Part shown: positions 20,792 through 30,472 of the stretch, piece after piece
Position numbering within the stretch: position 1 is the first letter of the stretch
How the letters are laid out: the number at the start of each line of letters is the position of its first letter
NCBI RefSeq assembly: GCF_000714815.1
Contig: NZ_JMIH01000023.1
Coordinates: 310,001-374,000, forward strand
From: Anditalea andensis
GTDB lineage: Bacteria; Bacteroidota; Bacteroidia; Cytophagales; Cyclobacteriaceae
DNA: 64,000 nt
Reading direction: 5' to 3'
Program-made: the position numbers and the translations under genes
The notes under the pieces: generated by a model
Databases searched by the model: none
Seen by the model: only the letters and a program-made list of their open reading frames with translations
What the model was told of the DNA's origin: nothing

Positions 20792-20907
20792 GCTTATACC
20801 AAAAAATCAAAAACGGATAGGGTGGTTTATTTATTCAAACAGAATAGAAATACAACGTATTCTTATCTAAACATCCTTATTCGGCATGATTTGCATTTAA
20901 TATGTTC

Positions 20908-21930
20908 CTATTGCTGATTACTTAATTTTAGCTGCCAGTTCCAGGAATCCCTCAGGGCATCTTCTAATGTCATGCGTGATTTCCAACCCAGTACCTTTTC
21001 AGCCTTATCGGTATTGGCCCAAACCTGCTCTACATCACCTGGTCTTCTAGGCCCAATTTTATAATTAAGCGCTTTGCCGCTGACTTTTTCAAAAGCTTTG
21101 ACTACTTCCAACACCGTATTGCCATTACCTGTGCCTAAATTAAACAGATCATAGAAAGTATCAGGCTTGTCCTCTAAATATTGAATAGATTTGACATGGG
21201 CTTCTGCCAGGTCTACTACATGGATATAATCTCGGACACATGTGCCGTCAGAGGTGTTATAATCATCCCCATAGACAGTCAGTTGCTCACGGAGTCCTAC
21301 TCCGGTCTGGGTCACAAAAGGTACCAGGTTATTTGGAACACCCAAAGGCAATTCCCCGATCTCTGAAGTTGCATGTGCCCCTATTGGATTGAAATATCTT
21401 AAAGCTACCACCCTCACTGTAGCATTTGATTTCACATAGTCCACCAATATATCCTCACATATTTTTTTTGTATTGCCATAGGGACTTTCAGCGGCTTTTC
21501 TAGGAGTAGATTCCTCTACCGGGTTTACCTCTGGCTGACCATATACAGTGCAAGATGATGAGAATACTAGATCTTTCACTTGATGTCTCTGCATTACATC
21601 CAACAGTACCATAAGAGATCCCACATTATTCTGATAATACTTCAGGGGTTGTGCAGTACTTTCTCCTACTGCTTTATATGCAGCAAAATGGATCACACCA
21701 GCGATGTCATTTTCAGTAAAAATCTTATCCATCAGAGCAGCATCATTACAATCGCCTTCATAATGGATGATATCTGCATTAAGGATATTTTTTATGCCCT
21801 GAAGCGCACTTTTATCAGAGTTGGAATAATTATCTATCACTATGGGATCAAAACCGGCATCAGATAGTGCTACTGCAGTATGAGACCCTATATACCCCGC
21901 TCCACCGGTGATCAGAATTTTTGTTTTCAT
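20908..21930 (-). CDS. galE: UDP-glucose 4-epimerase
   Basis: A 340-residue short-chain dehydrogenase-type epimerase that interconverts UDP-glucose and UDP-galactose. The NAD-binding GGAGYIGSHT is at the N-terminus, the catalytic Ser region reads FSSSCTVYGQP, and the YxxxK pair is in SPYGNTKKICE. GTCVRDYIHVVDLA and GTGNGNTVLEV are also typical of GalE. The length is normal. The gene stands alone with its own candidate promoter. Confidence 0.94.
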   Translation of the reverse strand: MKTKILITGGAGYIGSHTAVALSDAGFDPIVIDNYSNSDKSALQGIKNILNADIIHYEGDCNDAALMDKIFTENDIAGVIHFAAYKAVGESTAQPLKYYQNNVGSLMVLLDVMQRHQVKDLVFSSSCTVYGQPEVNPVEESTPRKAAESPYGNTKKICEDILVDYVKSNATVRVVALRYFNPIGAHATSEIGELPLGVPNNLVPFVTQTGVGLREQLTVYGDDYNTSDGTCVRDYIHVVDLAEAHVKSIQYLEDKPDTFYDLFNLGTGNGNTVLEVVKAFEKVSGKALNYKIGPRRPGDVEQVWANTDKAEKVLGWKSRMTLEDALRDSWNWQLKLSNQQ

Positions 21931-22330
21931 ATGGAAGGTTTAAGAAGTTTTTACAAAATTAATGTGAATCTACTATAAAAAAAGCAATACGCCCGTCCTT
22001 CTACATTATATAGTGGTTAAATCTACTCAGCCATTTCTTTATGTTGAGGCCTACCTGTCAGATTGTTCTCTTCTATAAATATTTACACAGCATGTTTAAA
22101 CAATTTGACAGACAAATGATTGTAAATTTATAATATGCCCATCCGGAATTAAGCAAATAACATATTTTTAGAATAACATTATAAAGTTTCTTCCATAATA
22201 ATATTAAAACCTAAACTATTGTACCGGATGAGCCAAATGACAGATACACAATTAAAATATAATTCTTCAAGATTAATGTACCGATAATTCTATAACTTCG
22301 GAAATCTTAAGGTAAACCCAAATAAAACAA
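21931..22330. other. Intergenic region between galE and an acyl-CoA dehydrogenase gene
   Basis: Four hundred AT-rich bases between divergent genes. Only the galE promoter candidate at 21954-21987 was recognised; no open frame or RNA was supported. Confidence 0.5.
21954..21987 (-). promoter_or_regulatory. Candidate galE promoter
   Basis: On the minus strand a TTG (21985-21987) is followed, 23 bases later, by TAATTTTG (21954-21961), a TAnnTTTG match. It lies 24 bases before the galE start. The spacing is slightly long. Confidence 0.45.
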
Positions 22331-23479
22331 ATGACTATGATGAGTTTTGATCTCAATGAAAATCAAAAATTGATAGCCGAAATGATACGGGATTTTGGCG
22401 CTAAAGAAATCACCCCTTTTCGCAAAGGATGGGACGACCTTCAGGAATTTCCCGTACAGCTGTTTAAAAAATTAGGTGATCTGGGACTTATGGGGGTGTT
22501 GATACCTACAGCATACGGAGGTTCCGGATTTGGCTATTTTGAGTATGTTACCGCCATAGTGGAACTGACTAAACTGGATCCTGGGGTGGGCCTGTCTATG
22601 GCTGCACATAACTCTCTTTGCTCTGGACATATCATGATGTTCGGCAATGAGGAACAGAAAAAGAAATACCTGCCAAAGCTGGCCACCTGTGAATTCTTAG
22701 GAGCATGGGGGCTTACAGAACCAAATACAGGCTCTGATGCCGGTAATATGCGAACTGTAGCCATAGAGGACGGTGACCACTTTATCCTCAACGGCGCTAA
22801 AAATTTCATCACGCATGGCGTATCCGGAGACGTAGCCGTGGTGATCGCCCGAACTGGTGAGGTAGGAGATTCTCATGGCATGACAGCCTTCATTATAGAA
22901 AGGGGAACGCCAGGGTTTAGAGGCGGCCGGAAAGAAGACAAACTCGGAATGCGATCTTCAGAAACTGCCGAACTCATATTTGAGGACTGCAGGGTCCATA
23001 AGAATCAGATACTGGGGGATGTAGGTGAAGGTTTTATCCAATCTATGAAAATCTTGGACGGAGGAAGAATTTCTATCGCAGCACTGTCTCTGGGCATAGC
23101 AGAAGGGGCACTCGAAGCCTCTATCCAATATTCAAAAGAAAGAGAGCAGTTCAATAAACCTATCAGCAGCTTCCAGGGAATATCATTCAAACTGGCAGAT
23201 ATGGCTACGCAGGTAGAAGCATCAAAACTCCTGATCTTCCAGGCCGCTGACATGAAAAACAAAGGATTAAATATTACCAAAGAAAGCGCTATGGCTAAGC
23301 TTTATGCTTCAGAAGTATCCGTATCGGTAGCCAATGAAGCAGTTCAGATATTTGGTGGATATGGATTTACCAAAGATTACCCAGTAGAGAAGTTTTATCG
23401 TGATGCTAAATTATGTACGATCGGTGAGGGAACTTCCGAGATCCAGAAGATGGTGATTTCGAGACAAATCTTGAAGTAG
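22331..23479 (+). CDS. Acyl-CoA dehydrogenase
   Basis: A 382-residue flavoenzyme of fatty- or branched-acid oxidation that oxidises acyl-CoA to enoyl-CoA and passes electrons to ETF. Signature segments are [15 protein letters not shown], the FAD-binding [20 protein letters not shown], and the catalytic Glu region [12 protein letters not shown]. The length and GEGTSEIQ match short/branched-chain acyl-CoA dehydrogenases; the chain-length preference cannot be read. Two Met codons sit close together at the start; the first is used here. Confidence 0.92.
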   Translation: MTMMSFDLNENQKLIAEMIRDFGAKEITPFRKGWDDLQEFPVQLFKKLGDLGLMGVLIPTAYGGSGFGYFEYVTAIVELTKLDPGVGLSMAAHNSLCSGHIMMFGNEEQKKKYLPKLATCEFLGAWGLTEPNTGSDAGNMRTVAIEDGDHFILNGAKNFITHGVSGDVAVVIARTGEVGDSHGMTAFIIERGTPGFRGGRKEDKLGMRSSETAELIFEDCRVHKNQILGDVGEGFIQSMKILDGGRISIAALSLGIAEGALEASIQYSKEREQFNKPISSFQGISFKLADMATQVEASKLLIFQAADMKNKGLNITKESAMAKLYASEVSVSVANEAVQIFGGYGFTKDYPVEKFYRDAKLCTIGEGTSEIQKMVISRQILK

Positions 23480-23703
23480 GTCAGGAGGGATATTAGATCT
23501 TGGAATGCAGATGATGATATAATACTTGAATAGCCGGATTTCCGGTCATTTCTTGTGCATAGGATTGGGTAACATACAGTAGTTGGAATTCGGAGAATAT
23601 TTAGTGTGGTAAAATCGTGGTTACGTCAACCTTGATTAAAGGCTGATATTTTTCTGGATATCTGATATTTTAAACATCATTGGGATGCAAATCCCTTCCA
23701 AAC

Positions 23704-23734
23704 TTTGGTATTACAAATAATCTTTTTACCTTTG
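23704..23734 (+). promoter_or_regulatory. rpsU promoter
   Basis: TTTG at 23704-23707 and TACCTTTG at 23727-23734 are separated by 19 bases. This is a full match to the Bacteroidota -33/-7 promoter. Transcription would start about 18-20 bases before the rpsU ATG, essentially at the Shine-Dalgarno. Confidence 0.75.
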
Positions 23735-23741
23735 CCAGCTG

Positions 23742-23751
23742 AAAGGAGGTG
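23742..23751 (+). promoter_or_regulatory. Strong Shine-Dalgarno of rpsU
   Basis: AAAGGAGGTG ends 7 bases before the ATG at 23759, with the GGAGG core 9 bases from it. This is exceptional here because the other starts in the window mostly lack such a site. It fixes the rpsU start although the frame is open upstream to 23705. Confidence 0.85.
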
Positions 23752-23758
23752 TATATAT

Positions 23759-23953
23759 ATGATCGTAGTTAACGTAAAAGAGAATGAATCAATCGAGAAA
23801 GCTCTAAAAAGATTCAAGAAAAAGTTTGACAGAACTGGTGCTATTAGGGAACTAAGAGCTAGACAGTACTTTGAGAAGCCTTCTATCAGAAGAAGAACCG
23901 AAGTCATTAAAGCGGCTTACAAACAAAGAATGCAAACTGAAGAAACGAAATAA
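23759..23953 (+). CDS. rpsU: 30S ribosomal protein bS21
   Basis: A 64-residue basic ribosomal protein starting MIVVNVKENESIEKALKRF, with the typical Arg/Lys-rich helices RELRARQYFEKPSIRRR. In Bacteroidota, bS21 together with bS6 and bS18 is known to bury the anti-Shine-Dalgarno end of 16S rRNA. The strong Shine-Dalgarno on this mRNA would therefore favour translation by ribosomes lacking bS21, an autoregulatory loop. It is followed by xerC and hpf on the same strand. Confidence 0.96.
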   Translation: MIVVNVKENESIEKALKRFKKKFDRTGAIRELRARQYFEKPSIRRRTEVIKAAYKQRMQTEETK

Positions 23954-24009
23954 ATTTTCGTTTTCTTTATTAAGATAAATTAAGCATATTGGAGTAATTA
24001 ATCTCCGAT

Positions 24010-24894
24010 ATGCTTTTTTCGTTTATAGCTTACCTAGAAAATACCAAACGGGCCAGCCCGCATACCCTACTCGCTTACCAGAAAGACCTGGAGCAGTTTC
24101 AGGAATTTGTGCAGACTACATTTGATATGTCTGACATCACCTATGCCGGACACCCTGAGATCCGAGCTTGGATAGTAGACCAGGTAGACAGCAATATGGC
24201 CGCTACCACAGTGAACAGGAAAATAGCTACACTCAGGTCTTATTATAAGTTTCTCTTAAGAAACGGCACCATCATCAAAGATCCCACTTATAAACTTCAG
24301 GCCTTAAAAAAACCAAAACGACTTCCTGAATTTGTACAAGAAATCACTATGGACCAGGTATTGGAAGAACTGCACTATAATCCTGATTTTGACGGTCAGA
24401 GAGATAGGATGGTTATGGAATTTTTGTACCTCACAGGTGTAAGACTTTCTGAATTATTGGCATTAAAATGGCAGAACATCTCGATCTCTGCACAAACTGT
24501 AAAAGTATTGGGAAAAAGAAAAAAAGAACGTATTATCCCCCTTACAAACCATCTTATAAAAAATATTATTTCGTATAAAAAAGAATTTGAAAAAACATTT
24601 CCAAATATGGAATCTAGTGACTACTTTATCGTTACAATAGATAGAGAGCAAGCTTACCCTATGAAAATATATAGAATTGTAAGAAAATATCTTGACCTTT
24701 TTGCGCAGACGACTAAGCGCAGCCCGCACCTCTTGCGGCATACATTTGCTACTCATCTTTTGAACAAGGGGGCAGACTTAAATGCTGTAAAAGACTTACT
24801 CGGCCATACTAATCTAGCGGCCACCCAAGTCTATACCCACAATTCCATGGAAAAACTGAAGGCTGTGTTTGACCAAGCACATCCTAAAGCGTAA
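24010..24894 (+). CDS. xerC: Tyrosine recombinase, XerC/XerD type
   Basis: A 294-residue site-specific recombinase that resolves chromosome dimers or related junctions. The N-terminal SAM-like core-binding domain (about residues 1-95) precedes a catalytic domain with Arg145 (TGVRLSELL), His240 and Arg243 (SPHLLRHTFATHLL), His266 (LLGHTNLAATQ) and the nucleophile Tyr275. All catalytic residues are present. The position between rpsU and hpf is a common Bacteroidota arrangement, so this is a housekeeping Xer, not an integrase of a mobile element. Confidence 0.9.
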   Translation: MLFSFIAYLENTKRASPHTLLAYQKDLEQFQEFVQTTFDMSDITYAGHPEIRAWIVDQVDSNMAATTVNRKIATLRSYYKFLLRNGTIIKDPTYKLQALKKPKRLPEFVQEITMDQVLEELHYNPDFDGQRDRMVMEFLYLTGVRLSELLALKWQNISISAQTVKVLGKRKKERIIPLTNHLIKNIISYKKEFEKTFPNMESSDYFIVTIDREQAYPMKIYRIVRKYLDLFAQTTKRSPHLLRHTFATHLLNKGADLNAVKDLLGHTNLAATQVYTHNSMEKLKAVFDQAHPKA

Positions 24895-24922
24895 TAAAAG
24901 TTTAACTATAACTGTAATGATT

Positions 24923-25228
24923 ATGAAATTACAAATGCATTCCATCCATTTTGACGCCGATCAGAAATTATTAGGTTTCATCCAGAAAAAAGCAGATAAG
25001 CTGGATACTTATTATGATCGAATTATCGACGGGGAAGTTTTTATGCGACTTGACAAAAACAGCAGAAGCGATAATAAAATCGTGGAAATTAAAATGAATG
25101 TCCCCGGAAAGCAAATGTTCTCGAAAAATCAAAACGGATCTTTTGAAGCCGCAGCTGATGAAGCTATAGAGCAGCTTAGAAGGCAACTAAAAAAGTATAA
25201 GGAAAAATCTGTTTTGATAAAACAATAA
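24923..25228 (+). CDS. hpf: Ribosome hibernation promoting factor
   Basis: A 101-residue short-form HPF/RaiA protein. It has the beta-alpha-beta-beta-beta-alpha layout seen in FDADQKLLGFIQKKADKLDTY and NKIVEIKMNVPG, and a Lys-rich C-terminal helix. It binds resting ribosomes and blocks the decoding site. The ATG at 24923 begins the conserved MKLQMHSIHFDADQKL; an ATG at 24917 is also possible. It is the last gene of the rpsU-xerC-hpf group, before a perfect terminator. Confidence 0.9.
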   Translation: MKLQMHSIHFDADQKLLGFIQKKADKLDTYYDRIIDGEVFMRLDKNSRSDNKIVEIKMNVPGKQMFSKNQNGSFEAAADEAIEQLRRQLKKYKEKSVLIKQ

Positions 25229-25240
25229 ACCCACCTTCAC

Positions 25241-25268
25241 AAACCCTCTCATCCGAGAGGGTTTTTTT
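25241..25268 (+). terminator. Terminator after hpf
   Basis: AAACCCTCTC at 25241-25250 pairs perfectly with GAGAGGGTTT at 25255-25264 around ATCC, followed by more T. Confidence 0.88.
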
Positions 25269-25356
25269 GTCTTATATCCCCCTATAAAATCTTGATACTT
25301 CCTGTTAGATACTATTTTAAAAAAATTAATCCATTATTTTTGCCCAAAATTCTAGT

Positions 25357-27033
25357 ATGGCAAATTTTTCATTGAAGCAGAATCCCCGATCAGCTGCCGA
25401 CCTCCTGTGGTATTCCACGGTTTTAGGTATAATAGCCTCCTTTATCTTTGGCTTATTTGTGCCACTTATGGATTCCGATGCTGCCCATCATGCCAATATA
25501 GCCTTGAGAATGGTGCTCACTGGAGATTATATCAGTCTTATAGACAAAGGTCAGCCATATCTTGACAAACCACATTTATTGTTTTGGCTGAGTGCGATAT
25601 CATTTAAAGTTTTTGGTGTAAATACCTTTGCTTATAAGCTTCCCTCACTGTTATTTACGATACTCGGACTTTTTTCCACTTTTAGATTAGCCCTCAGACT
25701 ATATAATAGGCAGGTTGGTTATGTTTCCGTTTTAATTTTATCCTCAGCATTTGCTTTTGTACTTGCCAACAGCGACGTGAGAATGGATGCCATTCTAGCC
25801 GCGTGTATGATCTTTACAGCATGGAGATTTTATGAATTCTACCATGAGCGCACATGGCTCAATATGCTGGCCGTCGCTTTGGGTCTTGCTTTGGGCTTTA
25901 TGACCAAAGGGATGATAGGGCCCGCAGTACCTACTTTTGCTTTTCTATTTTACCTCATAGAAAAGAAAGATTGGAAACCTTTGCTCGATATAAAACTTTA
26001 TTTAATACTTCCGGCATTCTTCCTCATGAGTAGTCCTGTATTATATGCTTATTATATGCAGTATGATCTGCATCCTGAACTGATCATCAGGGGAAGAACT
26101 AATATTTCCGGTATAAGTTTTATACTTTGGGATCAAAATTTCGAAAGATTTGATGGTGAAATATGGGGAGAGGATAATAAAAAAGATTATTTCTTTTTTA
26201 TCCATACCATCCTCTGGGCTTTCCTTCCGTGGCCCATCTTATTTTATATGGCGATATATAAGGGCATCAGGTCAAAGGTTAATAAACTGAGCCATATCGA
26301 ATGGATGACTTTGGGCACTATAGTATTTCTTTTGGCCATCTATTCATTTGCGGGTTTTAAACTTCCGCATTATCTCAATACCCTTTTCCCATTTATGTCC
26401 ATCCTGACTGCTGCTGCAGCGGTAAATTTCAGGATAGGAAAAACCCTCTCCACCGTCCATCTCATTCTGATCTCGTTAGTTTTGATTTTAGTATTAATCC
26501 TGAACTTCTATTTTTTCCCTATGCCGACCTGGGGCTTCATATTCATAGGGATTCTCATGGCGGGATTATGTTATGTAGTGATATACACCCCAGATTCATG
26601 GAAGAAACTCGTCCTCACCACAGCCTTAATAGGCGCTATGACCAATGTGATCATGCAGGTTAACTTTTATCCTAAAATTCTTACGTATCAGGGAGGATCA
26701 TCTTTGGCTAAGGAAGCAGAAATGATGAACCTTCCGCATGAGCGTATATTCTTTTTTGAAATGCAGAGCTTTTCATTTGATTTCAGTTCATCATACCTAC
26801 ACCCTATTTTAAACTTGGACAATGTTTATGAACGCCTGGGAGAACATGGCACCATATTCTTATATGTCAATGCTGATGGAAAACAGAAGCTGGAGGATAT
26901 TGAAAATATTTCCTCACAAGTTATCTTATCCAAAGACGCCTATCATGTGTCCAGATTAAAATTCAATTTTATTCATCCAGATACTAGACCTTCCGTATTG
27001 AACACCCATTATATAGTAAAAGTCACTTCTTAA
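25357..27033 (+). CDS. GT39-like (ArnT/PMT type) membrane glycosyltransferase
   Basis: A 558-residue polytopic membrane protein. The first periplasmic loop has the conserved acidic pair of this superfamily in FVPLMDSDAAHHANIALRM, and the segment GQPYLDKPHLLFWLSA matches ArnT-like transferases (DKPPL-type motif). About 10-12 transmembrane helices follow, then a C-terminal periplasmic domain from about residue 440. The family uses polyprenyl-phosphate sugars to modify lipid A, proteins or other glycans; the acceptor is unknown. It is followed by a GT2 gene of the kind that makes polyprenyl-phosphate sugar donors, which suggests a pair. Confidence 0.85.
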   Translation: MANFSLKQNPRSAADLLWYSTVLGIIASFIFGLFVPLMDSDAAHHANIALRMVLTGDYISLIDKGQPYLDKPHLLFWLSAISFKVFGVNTFAYKLPSLLFTILGLFSTFRLALRLYNRQVGYVSVLILSSAFAFVLANSDVRMDAILAACMIFTAWRFYEFYHERTWLNMLAVALGLALGFMTKGMIGPAVPTFAFLFYLIEKKDWKPLLDIKLYLILPAFFLMSSPVLYAYYMQYDLHPELIIRGRTNISGISFILWDQNFERFDGEIWGEDNKKDYFFFIHTILWAFLPWPILFYMAIYKGIRSKVNKLSHIEWMTLGTIVFLLAIYSFAGFKLPHYLNTLFPFMSILTAAAAVNFRIGKTLSTVHLILISLVLILVLILNFYFFPMPTWGFIFIGILMAGLCYVVIYTPDSWKKLVLTTALIGAMTNVIMQVNFYPKILTYQGGSSLAKEAEMMNLPHERIFFFEMQSFSFDFSSSYLHPILNLDNVYERLGEHGTIFLYVNADGKQKLEDIENISSQVILSKDAYHVSRLKFNFIHPDTRPSVLNTHYIVKVTS

Positions 27034-27065
27034 GTTTCAGTGAAATCCCAGTTTCTTCTATAGCA

Positions 27066-27097
27066 TTTGCTGCCCCAGATAAAATAAGCTATTTTTG
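27066..27097 (+). promoter_or_regulatory. Promoter of the GT2 gene
   Basis: TTTG at 27066-27069 and TATTTTTG at 27090-27097 are 20 bases apart, a good Bacteroidota -33/-7 match. The ATG at 27113 is 15 bases downstream, giving a very short leader. Confidence 0.65.
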
Positions 27098-27112
27098 GCG
27101 AAATTTTATGTT

Positions 27113-28054
27113 ATGCACACCCCTCAGATTTCAGTAGTCGTCACCATGTTCAACGAAGAAAAAAATGTTGAACCTCTTCTAAAAGAAGTACATGAGGCTT
27201 TAAGCCAACTTGACTATGAACTGGTACTGGTAGATGATGGGTCTACAGATAATACAGTGCGTGAAATTAAGAGACTGGCAAACAGTAAAACCAAACTGGT
27301 CATATTCAATAAAAATTATGGTCAAACAACTGCTTTAGCAGCAGGCATCCACCATGCTGTAGGCATGTATATAGCCACGATGGATGGAGATCTGCAGAAT
27401 GACCCTTCAGATATCCCCATGATGCTGAATCTGGCCATCACAGAAAATTGGGATGTAGTAGCAGGCAGAAGAGCTAACAGAAAGGATGGTTTTGTACTCA
27501 GAAAGCTCCCCAGTAAAATAGCCAATTATGTCATCCGCCATACTACCAAAGTGTACCTAAATGATTATGGATGCAGTTTGCGGGTCTATAAAGCCCAAAT
27601 AGCTCAAAATCTGGGTCTTTATGGAGAACTGCATCGGTTTATCCCCGTATTAGCAAAACAGGAAGGGGCTACAATGACTGAGATAGATGTAAAACACCAT
27701 CCCCGAATACACGGAGACTCTAAATATGGCCTCAGCCGTACTTTTAAAGTAATGGCTGACCTAATCCTAATGCTGTTCTTTCAAAAATATTTCCAAAGGC
27801 CTATCCACATATTCGGCACCTTGGGACTCTTCTCTTTTGCAGCCGGAGTAGTCATAAATATATACTTACTCATAGACAAACTATTAGGCGCGGACATATG
27901 GGGAAGACCTCTACTGCTGTTAGGTTTTATATTTCTGATGGCCGGCATTCAGCTGGTCACTACAGGCATAGTAGCGGAGATCATAGTCAGAACATATTTT
28001 GAATCACAGGACAAAAAAACCTATAAGGTAAAAGAAGTATTTACAGGAGAATAA
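27113..28054 (+). CDS. GT2 glycosyltransferase, polyprenyl-phosphate sugar synthase type
   Basis: A 313-residue family 2 transferase with a cytoplasmic GT-A domain and two C-terminal transmembrane helices. The N-terminus ISVVVTMFNEEKNVEPLL, the LVDDGSTDNT donor-binding segment and TMDGDLQNDPSDIP (DxD-type, DGDLQ) match undecaprenyl-phosphate sugar synthases such as ArnC/DPM-like enzymes. The frame extends upstream only through a TTG that overlaps the promoter, so the ATG is preferred. It likely supplies the lipid-linked sugar used by the preceding GT39-like enzyme; this pairing is inference. Confidence 0.88.
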   Translation: MHTPQISVVVTMFNEEKNVEPLLKEVHEALSQLDYELVLVDDGSTDNTVREIKRLANSKTKLVIFNKNYGQTTALAAGIHHAVGMYIATMDGDLQNDPSDIPMMLNLAITENWDVVAGRRANRKDGFVLRKLPSKIANYVIRHTTKVYLNDYGCSLRVYKAQIAQNLGLYGELHRFIPVLAKQEGATMTEIDVKHHPRIHGDSKYGLSRTFKVMADLILMLFFQKYFQRPIHIFGTLGLFSFAAGVVINIYLLIDKLLGADIWGRPLLLLGFIFLMAGIQLVTTGIVAEIIVRTYFESQDKKTYKVKEVFTGE

Positions 28055-28157
28055 GCTCCCCCGATAGACAACAAATGGCCCCGTAATAAATCGTAAGTCA
28101 TAATCAGCAATATATCATATTAGAATATATATTTAAAATAAAGGCATAAGTGGGCAA

Positions 28158-30287
28158 TCAATATTGCTGCCTACCGCCGCCTCTAAAAGTATCCCCCCTC
28201 TTATTGATCGATTCACCTGCAATATCACCATAGAGCTCATTCCCATAACCCTGATTAAATTGCTGAGGATATATGACCAGCCTGCTGTTTGATGAGAAAT
28301 GCTTTTCCAGCTTCATAGGCAAATATTCCAAAGCATTGAAATAAGAAGCTGAGCCTTTTCTAGCTGATATCAATACAAACAAATCATCCTTTTCTATATC
28401 GTCTGCCAATAGTAGAAAATTATCCCAGGCTTCAAAAGGTGAAAATGATAGGTTGGTAGAAATTTTTGAATTTATGATGAATTTCTGAATGGCACCTTCC
28501 GATTCATCATTACAGAAAATCTTGATAGGAACGCTAAGTTCCTGGGCCAAATTAGTCATTTTAAAGAACCATTGCTCATATCCGTTTTCTCTTTCTGCAA
28601 AAGGAGGTACCGCTATCAGAATTCTTTTGTGTAAAACGAGGGGCTTTTCCAGATGACAGATAAAAGTAGTCTTAGAGGTATTGCTTAACACACTATCCAC
28701 TTTTTCTCCGATCAACATGCTGATCAAACCTTTCCTTCGCGGCCATCCCAATACAATCATGTCTGCCATAATCTCTCTGGCTATACGGGATATCCCACTT
28801 GCCACATTATGATCTATTGTAGCTATTACATTTACACTGACTTCTGATGCTGAGGCTTGTTTTACAAACTGCTCCAGTTTGTTTCTTGCTTTTAAGATAT
28901 TTACCTCTGCCTCGTCATTGTTTGAAACTACTGAAAGGATAGCTATGGGATTGGGAGATTTTTTATCTTTGATAAAAATGGAAAATTCGAGCAGCTTCTC
29001 TACATTTTCTATATTGGCAAATGGCATTAAAATATGTTCATTGTTAAAACCACTGGCCCTCTTTAAATCAGTATGATCGTTTTCCGATTCTATCAAAATG
29101 ATCTTAGCTGCTTTTTCTGTGGCAAAAGATGCAATAATGCAGGTGAGTAGGATTAGGATGATCGTGCCATTTAAAATATTTTCATCCAATATCTCAGCCC
29201 TGAAACCTACCAAAATCACAGCCAATGTAGCTGCTGCATGCGCACTGCTCAAACCAAATATAAGCTGCCGCTGGGCATTGGAATACCGAAATACCAACTG
29301 GGTAAAAAGTGCAGCCAGCCATTTACCAAAAAGAGCGACCACAGAAAGTGTACCAGCTACTATCAATGCCTGTGGCCCGCTCAAAATGACACTCACATCT
29401 ACCAGCATACCCACACTGATCAAGAAAAAGGGTATGAACAGTGAGTTTCCGATAAACTCAATTCTATTCATCAATGCTGATGAATGTGGAATCAGTTTAT
29501 TCATAGCTAATCCTGCGACAAACGCTCCGATGATAGGCTCTACTCCTGCTACCTCGGCAAGAAATGCTGCAAAAAACACTACCGCCAGCACAAAGATATA
29601 ATGAGAGTGCTTTTCACTTTCCAGCACCCTAAAGAACCACTTGGCAATCTTAGGGATCACCAGAAACATAATAGCAGAAAATATAGCCAAGGATACCCCT
29701 AAAGTGATCCAGAACTCCTGGTTTAGCTTACCTTCACTTTTGCCCATGATCACCGCCAATATGATAAGGACAGCAGTATCTGTCAATATAGTACCTCCTA
29801 CGGTGATGGCAACAGCCTGGTTTTTGGACACACCCAATTTACTGACTATAGGATAGGATACCAGCGTATGTGTAGCAAACATACTGGCAGTAAGAAAGCT
29901 GGCATTGAAATCATAGCCCAAAAAGTAGTGGCATACCGGGAATCCTATGGCCAATGGTAGGATAAAGGTGAAGAAACCGAACAATAAACTTTTGTTTTTA
30001 TTAGCCTTAAACTCATTCAGATCTAATTCCAGACCTGCTATAAACATGATATAGAGCAGACCAATGGTAGAAAACAGGTCTATGGCAGCATTTTGTTCCA
30101 ATATATTTAACCCATGGGGACCTATAATCACACCTGACAGGATAAGCCCTATAATGCCCGGAATATTCAATCTCTTCAAAAGGATTGGAGAAAGCAGGAT
30201 GATCAAAAGAATCAAAGAAAATACCAGCACCGGATTTTCTAAAGGCAAGGCAAACTCATGAATTAAATGTTCAAAAAAATCTGTCAT
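28158..30287 (-). CDS. CPA2-type cation/proton antiporter with UspA-like tail
   Basis: A 709-residue protein. The first about 400 residues form a 12-13 helix Na+/H+ exchanger (KefB/NapA-like), with GLILSGVIIGPHGLNIL at the N-terminus and AEVAGVEPIIGAFVAGLAMNK around the transport site. The remaining 300 residues are soluble and carry two universal-stress-protein-like halves (HILMPFANIENVEKLLEFS... and KRILIAVPPFAERENG...). The ion specificity cannot be decided. It ends convergent with the GT2 gene. Confidence 0.88.
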   Translation of the reverse strand: MTDFFEHLIHEFALPLENPVLVFSLILLIILLSPILLKRLNIPGIIGLILSGVIIGPHGLNILEQNAAIDLFSTIGLLYIMFIAGLELDLNEFKANKNKSLLFGFFTFILPLAIGFPVCHYFLGYDFNASFLTASMFATHTLVSYPIVSKLGVSKNQAVAITVGGTILTDTAVLIILAVIMGKSEGKLNQEFWITLGVSLAIFSAIMFLVIPKIAKWFFRVLESEKHSHYIFVLAVVFFAAFLAEVAGVEPIIGAFVAGLAMNKLIPHSSALMNRIEFIGNSLFIPFFLISVGMLVDVSVILSGPQALIVAGTLSVVALFGKWLAALFTQLVFRYSNAQRQLIFGLSSAHAAATLAVILVGFRAEILDENILNGTIILILLTCIIASFATEKAAKIILIESENDHTDLKRASGFNNEHILMPFANIENVEKLLEFSIFIKDKKSPNPIAILSVVSNNDEAEVNILKARNKLEQFVKQASASEVSVNVIATIDHNVASGISRIAREIMADMIVLGWPRRKGLISMLIGEKVDSVLSNTSKTTFICHLEKPLVLHKRILIAVPPFAERENGYEQWFFKMTNLAQELSVPIKIFCNDESEGAIQKFIINSKISTNLSFSPFEAWDNFLLLADDIEKDDLFVLISARKGSASYFNALEYLPMKLEKHFSSNSRLVIYPQQFNQGYGNELYGDIAGESINKRGDTFRGGGRQQY

Positions 30288-30472
30288 ATGTATTGATTTG
30301 TTTTCCCGGCCTCAAATTGCTATACATTTCCCCATAGAAATATTATAAGACCTATATTGTTTTGAAAAAAAAAGATATCCCTTTTTTATAAATATATAAA
30401 AATTAGTGCGGAAAAAGGCCAGATATTACCAGATCACTTTAATATAAGTAAAACTATTATTTTCACCACCAG

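Noticed and set aside
24010-24894. The tyrosine recombinase as an integrase of a mobile element
   Set aside because: It lies in the conserved rpsU-xerC-hpf neighbourhood with no attachment sites or phage genes nearby, so it is the housekeeping Xer protein.
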